Shown here piece by piece: positions 45,249 to 56,680 of a stretch of 64,000 bases of DNA (positions are counted from its first letter, which is position 1; every line of letters starts with the position of its first letter). The position numbers and the translations under genes are program-made. The notes beneath the pieces were generated by a model. The model did no database searches and was not told where the DNA came from. It saw nothing but the letters and a program-made list of their open reading frames with translations. The stretch covers positions 24,338,744-24,402,743 of the forward strand of contig NC_059349.1 in the NCBI RefSeq assembly GCF_019703515.2, read 5' to 3'. The stretch comes from Myxocyprinus asiaticus. Lineage: Eukaryota; Chordata; Actinopteri; Cypriniformes; Catostomidae.

Positions 45249-47683
45249 TTTATTTCTGAGCACAGTGCTGCATATTAATCTCGAGATATATATATATATA
45301 TATATATATATAACACTGTACCTTTTACAACATTGTAACATGTAGTCCATGAATACGATTTAAAGACTAACAATCAGAGACTATATAGATTAAGGCATTA
45401 ATTACATTGCAGTGATTTTTTTAAGGCTGATCTTAAGACACTCTTTAAGGCATGAAGATACAAATATAATGATAACGCATAGGACAGGGCCAGTGAACCC
45501 CCAGCAGCTAGAAAAGGTCACTGTGGTTATAATCAAGAGAGTTGCAGGATGTGCATCCTCCCTTCTGACAGTCTGTAATATCTGATATGCGTCTTATCAG
45601 CCAAGTACAATCGGCAAACGCAAAGACACAACATGTTTCACTCTTAAAACGCTTAACACACTATACATATCCTCAACAGCATTTCTCAATATTGATGTTG
45701 TTACGAAAAAGACAAGTTAAACTTTCATCATGTCTTTCGTCAAGCCGGATCATGTCTTCCGGAGTGTATAAAATCTTTAGAAGCACCCCTTATATAAATA
45801 ATTTTTAGAAATGCAAAAATACATAATCTGAATAACAAAACAAAAAACAATTCATTTTAATGTTTCTTTGCCTTTAAATATGCAACCAAAAGCAACTTAT
45901 GCAAAGAAGAAGAAGAAAAATAAATAAAGAAAACGGAAAAGATTTCACTTTGGTCAGTGGCTAATAGCTCTACTTTTCTTCTGGAAGAGAAAACAGTTCC
46001 AGTGCAATAGATTTTCCAGTAACTGATCTTAAAAACATTAACCTACTATATAAAAAGTAACTAGATTTAAAAGTTTATAGATGTTGGCTTGACAAAGTCT
46101 TGTCTTAAAGTTCAAAATTAAAATTTGAATGTTTGAATATTTTACATGCCCAACAGTCTGAGAGATGATAGATAGATAGACAGATAGATACTAGCATGTT
46201 CTAGCATGTAGATAGGTATTACTATCATGTTGCTAACATGCTTTAGCATGTAGCTAGGCGTGGCTATCATGTTAGGTGTTGTTAGCATGTAACTTGGCAT
46301 TACTACCACGTTTTAACATGTAGCTAGGCATGGCTAGCATGTTGTTAGGTGTTGTTAGCATGTTTCTAGGCATTGCTAGCATGTTTTAACATGTACCTAA
46401 GTGTCGCTAGCATGTAGCTAGCCATTGCTAGCATGTTTTAGCATGTATCTAGGTATTTCTAACATGTAGCTAGGCATTGCTAGCATGTATCTGGATGCTG
46501 GTAGTATTTTTAACATATAGCTAGACGTTGCTAACATGTTTTAGCATTTTTATAGGCATGTATTAAATGTTTTAGCATTTTGCTAGGCTTTGCAAGCATT
46601 CTGGTAGTTCTTTCTAACATGTTTTAGCTAATTTTTCTAGGGTATTCTGGCTAGTTGCTAGGGTATTTAGGGAGAGAGAGAGACAAAAAATAGACAAAGA
46701 GATGGAAAGAGAAAAAGATAATGACAATGGAGGAAAAGATTGACTGAAATATAGATTCGATAGGGCAGCATAAGTAGAGACAGAAAGAAATATAGATTCA
46801 ATAGACCAGCTTAATGCCTTGTGTAAGTTTGTTTACATTTGAAATTGTGACAGAATTTGAATAGTCTTGGATCATCTGAACATTCCGACAAAGTAGGTGA
46901 ATGGGATTTTCCAGTTTTTGATTTACCACGTTGCGGAAACCGTAAAGGCAGGTGCACACCGGATGAGAAGTGCCACACCGTGTCGTGTCACAGCTAGGAC
47001 AAGGCACAGATATCAAACACAGGGCCCGTCGATACGGTTCAGGTGGCAGACAGTACACACAAAAGTTACCAAGGTTTATCCATTCTTCAAGAATGAATAA
47101 GGCTAGAGTTAATAATCTATGTCCTTTGATAATGATTTGGGTCAAATTTAAAAGTGTTGCGCTCTGTGGCGTAGCAGAAATTTGAGCAGCCTCCGGAGTC
47201 GTAGTTGGGCACCACCGACGGATGCAGAGCATGTGTGACCCCCTTAAGTCTGATCATTTTTAAAAGAAATAGCATCTAGAGTCAGACCAGCCTGAAGGTC
47301 TTCATCGAGTTTGGTGGCTGTAGCTAGAAAGCTCTAGGAGTTACAGTTGGAAATTTTGTTCTTACTCAAGCCAACATAATAATGTAAATGCATGTAGATA
47401 ATTCAAATATTTACAGGGCAAATTATTTATATAAGGCAATATCAAAGCAAACTCTACATAAAAATATATTTTGTCTGCAACTAAATGAATGCATCATCTA
47501 AGCTTGTAACAGGCATTGCAAAACAGTGTCACTTTATGCATAGTCTATTTTTGGCTACAGAAGCAAACTGTACAGAAGCAAGCACAAACCTGTTTTGTGC
47601 AATGTTTCTCCGTTATATTGTCCCACGTGGGTTTTTGCTTCCTGTCTTTGAGGCTCACTTATAAGCCACTAGTTAATTACATG
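45249..47683 (-). other. lrrc8d: Probable lrrc8d 3' UTR region
   Basis: Downstream of the lrrc8d stop there is no other gene. On the minus strand AATAAA at 45,254-45,249 is a possible end of the transcript, about 540 bp from the znf644 polyadenylation signal. The stretch contains a TA microsatellite (45,285-45,312) and a degenerate minisatellite. Transcript extent is inferred. Confidence 0.35.
46170..46660. repeat. Degenerate minisatellite built on CTAGCATGT
   Basis: Short phrases such as tagcatgtagctaggcat and ttgctagcatgttttagcat recur about every 20-40 bp with many variants. It starts after a GATA run (46,166-46,188). Confidence 0.85.
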
Positions 47684-50191
47684 TTAGTCTCTACTGATAC
47701 TTTCCTTTACCTCAAGAGGCAGTGTGTCAAAAAGATGATCCTCCACAAAGAGGAGATTCTTGCGTAGCAGGTGACACTGGCCAAGTTGTAATGGAAGGCA
47801 GTCTAAACAGTTTCCTTTCAGTTCAAGCTGTGACAGTTGTATTAACTGCCCAATTGATTCTGGGATGGAGGTGATGCTGTTATGACCCACACATAACACT
47901 TTCAGTTTGGTACATTTAAACAGTTGAACAGGAAGAAATTCTACCTTGTTGCCTGTGATAGCAAAATGTTGAAGGTTCTGCAGGTGTCCTACCTCTACTG
48001 GTATACTAGAGATGGAATTTTGGCTGAGGTCCAGGTGCCTCAGTTTGGGAAGATAAAAGAGAGCTGGAGGAAGGGTCTCCAGTTTATTGTGACAGATAAT
48101 CAATGACTCTAGACTCTTCACTAGGCCTATAGATGGTGGAATAGCAATGATCTTGTTGTGCCACAATTTGAGGCAGGACAGTCTCTTTAGGTGCTGAAAG
48201 CTAATGACCTCCTCGATGGTCCGGATATGGTTTGTTTTCAAATCCAGTTCTTGCAAGTTAGTCAAGCTGAAAATGGCATGGGGAATCCTCTCCAACTCAC
48301 AGTTGTGGAGCTCCAAATCAACCAGACTTGTCATCTTCTTGAGACTATTTAGTACCAATAACTTTGTTCCATCATTATGTATCACCAGTTTGATGAGATG
48401 TGGTGACAGTTCTGTGAGATTTGTTGGTATTTTGTTGAGATTGCTTTTGAGGTATAATGTTTTTAAGTGTCTTAGATCTCTTAGTGATTCCAAACCAATC
48501 ATCTTGTTGTGTTCAGAATTTAAGTTTCCAACCAAGTTCAGTTCCCTGAGGCTCCTCAACATGTAGGTCCATGGTGGAATTTCTCCAACATCAGTAAACT
48601 TCACGTGAAGGCATCGCAGATAGTCACGGAGAAAAGTGAAAGCTGTTTGTTCAACTTTTGCAGGGCAGTGATACAGATGCAGTTCCTGTAGATTTGTCAT
48701 TTGAGAAACTTTGGCTGAAATCCTCACCTCAGGTATCAGCTCTAACTTGAGGATTTCCAAATCAGTGAGATCAAATACGGCATTAGGGAGTCCTGAAAGC
48801 ATGAAGAGGTGAAGCTCTTGCTTGTCTTGAGCATTGCATGTCACATGCTGACGCAATTTTTCAAATGTCCACTCGTGGTTTAGGCTAATTTCTCGTAGTT
48901 TGTTCTCACTAACCTCAGAGAGAAATACACCAAATCGTTTGGAGTACAGCTGGTCATATTGGTCTACCATATGCAGAAGAAATGCAAAATCATTCTTTAC
49001 ATCAGGAATATCACTAAAGCTACTTTCCTCTCTGACTTTCTCAAAAGAGTACTCTTTAAGAGGTCTCCTGAAGAGCCAGTAGAGCGTATACAAACACAAC
49101 AGTCCATAGAGACATATCATAGCCATGAAACTGAAGAGGAGTTTCCTCAACATGAAGGCCATATTGTGTGTGCAAAAGAATTTACTGTACCCAGTCAAAT
49201 CTTCGATTTTAGGTATTAGGATTTCAGGTTCACATGTATGACCGAACTTGATCATGGAAGCAAAAGTTGATGTATAGCTCAAGATCAAAATGATCTTCAC
49301 AGCTTTTATCACTGTCTGAGCCACGTAGAGTTTGTAGATGAAGTCACTATCTTCTACATGAGTTCGAAATTTTCGCACTTTCTCAAAAAGAGCCTTGGCC
49401 TGTTCTCCATCTTTTTTGTCCAAGATTGTCAAGCTGGGGGCTTCTGCGATGAGCTTTTCAGTAGGAAATTGCACTGTAGGAGTTTCAATTAAAGGAGTAG
49501 ACTGACTGTTGCTGTCCTCCGATGATACATGCTTCTGGAAAACTGCACTGCCAGTGAACCTCTGCTTGTTTTCCTCGGAATCTTCACAAGCTGTTTCAGA
49601 CAATGCTTTTGTTGTCCACGGTGATTCAAAGCACCGACCCAAAATGGAAACAAAGTGTTCAATCTTTGAGCTGGTCTTTGGGTACTTGAACCAAAAATTG
49701 CTGCTTACCATCAGCACTATGGTGTGTATAAGTGCAAGGTAAGGGAAGTATTTGTTATACCATGGTAATGCTTCATGGTAACACATTTGGTTGACAAAAA
49801 CATACTGCTGAAAATCTAGGTTTGTTTTAATTCCTTTGGGCTCAGGTTTAGCATGTTCCACCTTAAAGGGAGAAGGTTGAGTGTTATGAATTTCATGTGC
49901 AACACTGTCAGGAAGATCTTTAGTTGTTGAGGGTGATGTGCCCAGAACCGATGTGTAACTTACAAGTGGATTTTGTGTTGTGTCTGAACTTGCGCTCCGT
50001 GACTGTATCCTTTCCTCGAGAATGGGAAGGCATGCCACTTGGTCTTTGGTTAACTGCGTAGTCCCAGAAAAGATGGCTAACATCAACATTATTATACCAA
50101 TATAATCCATGAATACATCCCACCATGGTTTCAGAATGCGGTAGGTTGGCTGGATGTCATTAAGGGAGGCGACTTCAGTAAGACTAAACAT
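47684..50191 (-). CDS. lrrc8d: LRRC8D, volume-regulated anion channel subunit
   Basis: A single 835-codon coding exon; the ATG at 50,191 follows an acceptor (ttattgcag). The N-terminal pore part includes SLNDIQPTYRILKPWWDVFM and four membrane segments at about residues 24-44, 148-168, 291-314 and 350-374. The first outer loop is long (45-147), as in the D paralog, with Cys54 and Cys137. The linker contains SILDKK-like TILDKKDGEQAKALFEKVRK. From about residue 440 the protein is leucine-rich repeats (for example NLQELDLKTNHIRTIEE, LRHLDLSQNSISSIP), ending DHLFDTLPLEVKES. It differs from human LRRC8D (858 residues from memory) by a shorter outer loop and by a C terminus about nine residues shorter. 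LRRC8 subunits form hexameric channels in the plasma membrane that release osmolytes. The frame is intact. Confidence 0.94.
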   Translation of the reverse strand: MFSLTEVASLNDIQPTYRILKPWWDVFMDYIGIIMLMLAIFSGTTQLTKDQVACLPILEERIQSRSASSDTTQNPLVSYTSVLGTSPSTTKDLPDSVAHEIHNTQPSPFKVEHAKPEPKGIKTNLDFQQYVFVNQMCYHEALPWYNKYFPYLALIHTIVLMVSSNFWFKYPKTSSKIEHFVSILGRCFESPWTTKALSETACEDSEENKQRFTGSAVFQKHVSSEDSNSQSTPLIETPTVQFPTEKLIAEAPSLTILDKKDGEQAKALFEKVRKFRTHVEDSDFIYKLYVAQTVIKAVKIILILSYTSTFASMIKFGHTCEPEILIPKIEDLTGYSKFFCTHNMAFMLRKLLFSFMAMICLYGLLCLYTLYWLFRRPLKEYSFEKVREESSFSDIPDVKNDFAFLLHMVDQYDQLYSKRFGVFLSEVSENKLREISLNHEWTFEKLRQHVTCNAQDKQELHLFMLSGLPNAVFDLTDLEILKLELIPEVRISAKVSQMTNLQELHLYHCPAKVEQTAFTFLRDYLRCLHVKFTDVGEIPPWTYMLRSLRELNLVGNLNSEHNKMIGLESLRDLRHLKTLYLKSNLNKIPTNLTELSPHLIKLVIHNDGTKLLVLNSLKKMTSLVDLELHNCELERIPHAIFSLTNLQELDLKTNHIRTIEEVISFQHLKRLSCLKLWHNKIIAIPPSIGLVKSLESLIICHNKLETLPPALFYLPKLRHLDLSQNSISSIPVEVGHLQNLQHFAITGNKVEFLPVQLFKCTKLKVLCVGHNSITSIPESIGQLIQLSQLELKGNCLDCLPLQLGQCHLLRKNLLFVEDHLFDTLPLEVKESISRD

Positions 50192-50224
50192 CTCTGCAAT
50201 AAAAAAGTAGTGCAGTCAGTGCAT

Positions 50225-51258
50225 ATTAGAGGACTCTTCCGGGTTCAAAACAAGTTAAGCTCATTCAACAGCATTTGTGGCTGATTTGTGGCAAAATTTG
50301 ACTTGTCCCTCCTTTTCTTTAAAAAAGAAAAAAAAAATCAAGGTTACAGTGAGGCACTTACAATGGAAGTGAATTGGGCCAATTTTTTAAGGGTTTAACC
50401 CTTTAACCTCTGAGAGTGTTTTTAAAGATTTCCTGTTTCAGTGGCATACACAAAATTAAAGACTTACAACTCGAGGGGGAAAAAACAAGGAAGGTCAAGT
50501 GTTGTAAATCATTGTAAAGAAAACTTTTCAATTTTTTTAATGATTTAGATTCTGATACATTCTGAGACTCTCAGCCTAAGAAACTGCTGAAAAATCACAC
50601 AAAAAATTTAACCAAAATGTTGCTTTACTTCAAAATGTTCTTACTTTTCGGATTTTACATTATATATCTCTGGGTGTAAATAAACAAATAGGCTGGTTGT
50701 ATTCTACCCTTTGAGAGCTTTCCAGCAACATATGACACATGGCTATTTGATGAGTTTTTACCGATTGCAATAATACAGTGCAAATTTCAAAGCACTTGTT
50801 CAGTTTTGGTCAAAATGCCTGCATACATTGGAAAGTAGAGCTTCTAAGCTTTCAAGCCACACCGATTTTTGTTGGTCAAGAATGTAGTTATTAACCAAAA
50901 AAAATTATCGTGTTTCCGCGCCGATCCAAGCTTAAAGGGGCCCATCCGATCTTAAAGGGTTAAGTGTGAAGCTTATAATTTTATAAAAGCACATTAATTC
51001 TTCCGTTAAAACCTGTGTATTATTTTAGTTATAAATATGTCATTACACAGAAAACGAAAATCATGTTAACATGCATATTGTTTACGTCTTGAGGCTATAC
51101 TTTTGAAACAGTAAGTATTTAATGTTTAGGGATTGGCTTCATTCACTTTTGTTGTAAGTGTCACACTGTAAAGTCAAAATTAAATTTTTGTGGTAATCAA
51201 CATTTAGCCACAAATGCTGTCGATTGAGCTTCACTTGTACTGAACCTGGAATATTCCT
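50225..51258. mobile_element. Second copy of the TTAA-family palindromic transposon (outer), split
   Basis: Left ttccgggttcaaaacaagtt and right cttgtactgaacctggaata are inverted ends matching 19,236-20,504, with inner arms aatggaagtgaatt / ttcacttttgttgtaagtg. It lies between the lrrc8d coding exon and its upstream exons. The middle is interrupted by 50,399-50,959. Confidence 0.7.
50399..50959. mobile_element. piggyBac-like MITE inserted at TTAA
   Basis: TTAA on both sides (50,395-50,398 and 50,960-50,963) and short inverted ends CCCTTTAA. The host element reads continuously across if the insert is removed. No transposase. Confidence 0.7.
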
Positions 51259-51744
51259 TTAAATAAGTGCATATTTGAAGATAATTAATCTGGGTTTTAT
51301 CTCATGTTTTATCTATCTAGAAATAATAAATAATTCACCCATTTCAAAGTCTCAGGTGTTTAATACAATAAATACTTTTTAGTGGTTATTTTATTTGCAG
51401 CACCAGAAAAAAATTGAACAAGCAACTAGAAAGCAATTACAAATTATAAGAATATAAACTCAACTGATTTGCGTGAAATGTTCACACAGAAACGTGATGT
51501 TACCGACTGTGCAAGACTCGACTAGTACCTGCAGACTACACGTGGCTTCTAGTTACAACATGGAAGATCGCGAGACCATCGCGAGAGTGTGTTAAGTTTT
51601 AAATTGCGATGAACTGAAAAGCCTTGCATGTTCGTGTGGCATGAGAAGCATGTGCTACATCTTTTCAAGTCAGGTACGTTTTCTGAGTCTAGGTTGAAAA
51701 ACATTTTTATGGTACAAATAGCCTAAACGAGTCTTGAAACTTAC

Positions 51745-51789
51745 CCAGGGGCGTGCGTTGCTTATTAAACAGTGCGTGTGAAATAGCGT
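51745..51789 (-). other. lrrc8d: lrrc8d 5' UTR exon (probable)
   Basis: A 45-bp stretch between a good acceptor (ctgttttcag) and a consensus donor (CTGG/GTAAGT) on the minus strand, lying between the likely first exon and the coding exon. Confidence 0.5.
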
Positions 51790-52185
51790 CTGAAAACAGG
51801 ACAGCTGTGTAAATCATTATGTTCATTCGCGTTAACTATTTATGGGGTTTAAAATATACAAATATAGATAGAAGTAAAGAAGGCCATGACTCTGGACTCG
51901 GAAGCGATTATAAGAAATAATGAAGTTTCCAGGCTGTTCTAAAATAGTACATTGAAAGTAGGCTAACGATAAATTTAGCTTAAAATAGAAATATTCTCGT
52001 TTGTGTAATTCAGTATATTAGTTTTGGATTGACATATGTAGACATGAGTCTTTAACGCACAAACTAAACTCTCATAACCCACCACGCAACCCATGGGAAT
52101 AATATATTTCTAGGACCTGACGGGTTTAACACGCAATTAATAAGTATCCATAACCCAGATAAATACAGTTAAACGGACTACTTAC

Positions 52186-52500
52186 TGTCTCTTTTGACGT
52201 TTTTCACTCGGATAGAAGAGCGTGGGCTGTCTTTATCTTGATTGACATATTGTTATAGACGGTGTATTTGTCAAAAAGTTATCGCTGAGGGTAAAACGCA
52301 CAACGAAAGTCAAATATAATCGGCACCAAATAAACCTCTTTCAGCATATTATCTCCATGGCACGAAACGCCATAAATGCCAGCAACTGTGCCCACAATCC
52401 ATAACGATTTGCACACGGCGAGAGCTTTGAAATGTGTAATTCTTTGTTCGACCTGCTCTGACTTGTAGTTCTCCCGTCAGTGACGGAGTTGTTCGTCAAC
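52186..52500 (-). promoter_or_regulatory. lrrc8d: lrrc8d first exon and promoter region (probable)
   Basis: On the minus strand a strong donor (GAGACA/GTAAGT) ends at 52,186. Upstream sequence is less AT-rich and has scattered CpG (cactcggatagaagagcgtg). The transcription start is not visible. I infer a non-coding first exon. Confidence 0.4.
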
Positions 52501-53012
52501 TGCGCATTACATTGGACGATGATGGTGAATCGTCATGAACTCAGCCTATGTCAAAGGTTAAAGATGAATTGTCACAAATAGAGTCTTGTAGCATGAAGCG
52601 GCGCCCTGGATAAAAGTGATTATAATAATATAATTACAGGCGGAGACTGTCTTATAATTATTTTCTATTATAATTCTGACAATCTCATTTTCAATAGGTA
52701 ATAATCCCGCTCATTCCGAAATAAAATCATGCTCTCTCTCTCTCCTTTCTCTTCTTCCTTTGTATTTTGAGGAAACTAGGACCGCAATGCATAAAAATCT
52801 CTCATAAGGCAAAAATGTTTGGCTGCAACAGTGCAGGAAAACAAAACCCCAGATGGTTTCTGCAGGTTTCAGATAGTTTGTTAGAGGAACATTGTTGTTC
52901 TCTTGCTGAGTCGTTGACACCCTTTCTTCCTCTCCTGTCATATATTTCCCCACAAATGTTTCTAATACTGTTGTCAGTTGTTTCCCATAAAATCCAGTGA
53001 TTTGCCAATGTA
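52501..53012. other. Upstream of lrrc8d, no gene seen
   Basis: Short open frames on both strands here are not supported by any recognisable protein. A CT-rich run is at 52,732-52,755. Confidence 0.4.
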
Positions 53013-53568
53013 AACTCACTGAGCACTTTAATAGGAACACCTGTACACCTACATATTCATGCGATTATCTAATCAGCCAATCATGTGGCAGCAGTGCAAT
53101 ACATAAAATCATGCAGATACTGGCCAGGAGCTTCAGTCAATGTTCACATCAACCATCAGAATGGGGAAAATGTGATCTCAGTAATTTGGAGCACGGCATT
53201 ATTGTTGGTGCCAGATGGGCTGGTTTGAGTATTTCTGTAACTGCTGATCTCCTGGGATTTTCACACACAACAGTCTCTAGTGTTTAGTCAGAATGGTGCC
53301 AAAAACAAAAAAACATCCGGTAAGCGGCATTTCTGCAGACGGAAACACCTTGTTGATGAGAGAGGTCAACGGAGAATGGCCAGACTGGTTCAAGCTGACA
53401 GAAAGGCTACGGTAACTCAGATAACCACTCTGTACAATTGTAGTGAGCAGAAAATCATTTCAGAATGCACAGCACATCAAACCTTGAGGCGGATGGGCCA
53501 CAACAGCAGACACCACATCAGGCACTTTATAAGGATCATAGTGTTCCTAAAAAAGTGCTCAGTGAGTG
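53013..53568 (+). mobile_element. Degenerate Tc1-like transposon, internally deleted
   Basis: Between TA dinucleotides, inverted ends ACTCACTGAGCACTTT and its complement. On the plus strand the DNA-binding part is readable (LEHGIIVGARWAGLSISVTA, DLLGFSHTTVS) and followed by stops. The catalytic region is lost. Same family as 24,499-25,277. Confidence 0.82.
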
Positions 53569-54526
53569 TATGCTGGTAATCTGTTTTTTATTGCATGCAT
53601 AGTTTTTCCAGTGCTGAAGCACATGATTTATCGCCACACTTTTTGCAAGGTTGCATTTTAACTCATATCGTTTTACACATGCAGTTGCCAATGAAACATC
53701 TTAATATGATGTGCTTGTTTATCAGTCCATTTGCTTTGTGCCCCTGAGTATCATTAGAAGAGAGCAGATGATCCCTAGAGAGACTGTAAGTGTTTTTACA
53801 ATAGCACGCCTAACCCAACCCTTGGTTTTTGAGAGCACTACATGTGAAATTTAACTAATAGCTTCATATGACTCATACATATGCATCATTCAGCACTAAT
53901 GATTCATGAATTTAAAATGGTACATAATTGTCAAATAGAGCATAATTATAATTGGAGATTTGAAAGCCTTGCCTGTAAACAGCTTAATTATAAAGAAATG
54001 TGAGAAATTGTTTTGAGATGAGACAGCAAATCTCATGTATTTTCCATTGTATTAAAATTCAGTAAAACCCACATACATACTGTACCAATGTTGTTGTTTC
54101 AGTCCAGTCAGTCTAATTTATTATTCTGTTCTATTTCAGAGCAAATTTGAGTTAAAAATGAAGACATAGTCCACTGGTGTACTTTGGGGTAAGTTGTTAC
54201 ATTAGTTGAGGTAATTTGTAACAATGAAATGGTAAATTCTTCCATTGTACAGTTTACATTTTAACAGCTTTGATGAACATATAGAAGAAAAAAATGCCTG
54301 TGTGTGTGCGTGTGTGTGTGCATGTGTGCAAGTGTGTGTGCTATGGTGCAATTGTCTTCCGGCATGTGAAATATCTTACTTAGAAATTTACAATAAAAAC
54401 CTTATAGATATTTCTTAACAAGTTTTGCCTTCTCGCTGCTATTTTAGCCAAAATAGCATTAAGCCATTCTCTTTCAGCTGCTGTAAAGCTTTATATCTGA
54501 CTTAAATGACACAAAAGGAAATTATT

Positions 54527-54572
<46 letters not shown>

Positions 54573-55062
54573 AATATTTTTCTTATTATGACTCCTGCTT
54601 TTCCCTGTTTTGTGTTTTTTTTTTTTTTTTTTTTTTTTAAACCCTAGAATGTATAGGGTTATTATGGATTATAACCTAGTGTAAATAGCTATGGATAAAA
54701 GCATATGCTAAACAACAGCATGCTATTTATTTTCTTACAAAATATAAATCTGAACATGAACATGATAACATTGCCTATAAGAAATTACATGTAATTGCAT
54801 TACAGATGGAAAATGAAATAAATGAATGAATAAATAAATAGATAAATAAATAAATATACAGAAATGCAATGTCTATGAATGCAGTAAGTTTTTTGGGGGT
54901 TTACAACTGCTTAATATCCTAATACTACATTTATATTTATTCATATAGCAGACGCTTTTATCCAAAGCAACTTACAAATGAGGAACACAGCAAAAGCGAC
55001 TCCTCATAGTGAGGCAATAACATGAGATGTGCTGCAATAAAACGTTTCAAACTGCTCAGAGA
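53569..55062. other. Intergenic, simple repeats only
   Basis: Contains a GT-rich run (54,298-54,340), a TA microsatellite (54,534-54,568), a T run of about 22 (54,617-54,638), an AAAT/GAAT run (54,815-54,855) and a fragment of the catttagcagacg repeat (54,945-55,000). No gene. Confidence 0.6.
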
Positions 55063-55098
55063 TGTATCAGCCACAACATTAAAACCTGTTGCCTAATA

Positions 55099-56680
55099 CA
55101 GGTGCATCTCAATAAATTAGAATGTCGTGGAAAAGTTCATTTATTTCAGTAATTCAACTCAAATTGTGAAACTCGTGTATTAAATAAATTCAGTGCACAC
55201 AGACTGAAGTAGTTTAAGTCTTTGGTTCTTTTAATTGTGATGATTTTGGCTCACATTTAACAAAAACCCACCAATTCACTATCTCAAAAAATTAGAATAT
55301 GGTGACATGCCAATCAGCTAATCAGCTCAAAACACCTGCAAAGGTTTCCTGAGCCTTCGAAATGGTCTCTCAGTTTGGTTCACTAGGCTACACAATCATG
55401 GGGAAGACTGCTGATCTGACAGTTGTCCAGAAGACAATCACTGACACCCTTCACAAGGAGGGTAAGCCACAAACATTCATTGCCAAAGAAGCTGGCTGTT
55501 CACAGAGTGCTGTATCCAAGCATGTTAACAGAAAGTTGAGTGGAAGGAAAAAGTGTGGAAGAAAAAGATGCACAACCAACCGAGAGAACCGCAGCCTTAT
55601 GATTGTCAAGCAAAATCGATTCAAGAATTTGGGTGAACTTCACAAGGAATGGACTGAGGCTGGGGTCAAGGCATCAAGAGCCACCACACACAGACATGTC
55701 AAGGAATTTGGCTACAGTTGTCGTATTCCTCTTGTTAAGCCACTCCTGAACCAAAGACAACGTCAGAGGCGTCTTACCTGGGCTAAGGAGAAGAAGAACT
55801 GGACTGTTGCCCAGTGTTCCAAAGTCCTCTTTTCAGATGAGAGCAAGTTTTGTATTTCATTTGGAAACCAAGGTCCTAGAGTCTGGAGGAAGGGTGGAGA
55901 AGCTCATAGCCCAAGTTGCTTGAAGTCCAGTGTTAAGTTTCCACAGTCTGTGATGATTTGGGGTGCAATGTCATCTGCTGGTGTTGGTCCATTGTGTTTT
56001 TTGAAAACCAAAGTCACTGCACCCGTTTACCAAGAAATTTTGGAGCACTTCATGCTTCCTTCTGCTGACCAGCTTTTTAAAGATGCTGATTTCATTTTCC
56101 AGCAGGATTTGGCACCTGCCCACACTGCCAAAAGCACCAAAAGTTGGTTAAATGATCATGGTCTTGGTGTGCTTGACTGGCCAGCAAACTCACCAGACCA
56201 GAACCCCATAGAGAATCTATGGGGTATTGTCAAGAGGAAAATGAGAAACAAGAGACTAAAAAATGCAGATGAGCTGAAGGCCACTGTCAAAGAAACCTGG
56301 GCTTCCATACCACCTCAGCAGTGCCACAAACTGATCACCTCCATGCCACGCCAAATTGAGGCAGTAATTAAAGCAAAATGAGCCCCTACCAAGTATTGAG
56401 TACATATACAGTAAATTAACATACTTTCCAGAAGGCCAACAATTCACTAAAAATGTTTTTTTTTATTGGTCTTATGATGTATTCTAATTTTTTGAGATAG
56501 TGAATTGGTGGGTTTTTGTTAAATGTGAGCCAAAATCATCACAATTAAAAGAACCAAAGACTTAAACTACTTCAGTCTGTGTGCATTGAATTTATTTAAT
56601 ACACGAGTTTCACAATTTGAGTTGAATTACTGAAATAAATGAACTTTTCCACAACATTCTAATTTATTGAGATGCACCTG
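55099..56680 (+). mobile_element. Intact-looking Tc1-like transposon with 201-bp inverted repeats
   Basis: The ends are CAGGTGCATCTCAATAAATT and its complement, flanked by TA on both sides. Arms are 55,099-55,299 and 56,480-56,680, exactly 201 bp each, and differ at only two positions by eye. The 1.58-kb length is normal for an autonomous Tc1 element. Confidence 0.93.
55362..56381 (+). CDS. Tc1-like transposase, apparently full length
   Basis: 339 codons from the ATG at 55,362, or 327 from the ATG at 55,398 (MGKTADLTVVQKTITDTLHK), which looks more like the usual family start. The N terminus has paired helix-turn-helix regions (GKPQTFIAKEAGCSQSAVSK) with a GRKKCGRKR motif between. The catalytic triad is complete: Asp in LFSDESKF, Asp in FQQDLAPAHTA and Glu in PDQNPIENLWG, with 34 residues between the second Asp and the Glu (DD34E). 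No stop or frameshift. The enzyme would bind the inverted repeats and cut at TA in the nucleus. Activity is not shown by sequence alone. Confidence 0.93.
   Translation: MVSQFGSLGYTIMGKTADLTVVQKTITDTLHKEGKPQTFIAKEAGCSQSAVSKHVNRKLSGRKKCGRKRCTTNRENRSLMIVKQNRFKNLGELHKEWTEAGVKASRATTHRHVKEFGYSCRIPLVKPLLNQRQRQRRLTWAKEKKNWTVAQCSKVLFSDESKFCISFGNQGPRVWRKGGEAHSPSCLKSSVKFPQSVMIWGAMSSAGVGPLCFLKTKVTAPVYQEILEHFMLPSADQLFKDADFIFQQDLAPAHTAKSTKSWLNDHGLGVLDWPANSPDQNPIENLWGIVKRKMRNKRLKNADELKATVKETWASIPPQQCHKLITSMPRQIEAVIKAK

Noticed and set aside
48204..48566. 120-codon plus-strand frame inside lrrc8d
   Set aside because: Antisense shadow of the leucine-rich repeats.
52711..53040. Minus-strand 109-codon frame next to lrrc8d
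   Set aside because: No recognisable protein; it overlaps a CT-rich run and a Tc1-like end.
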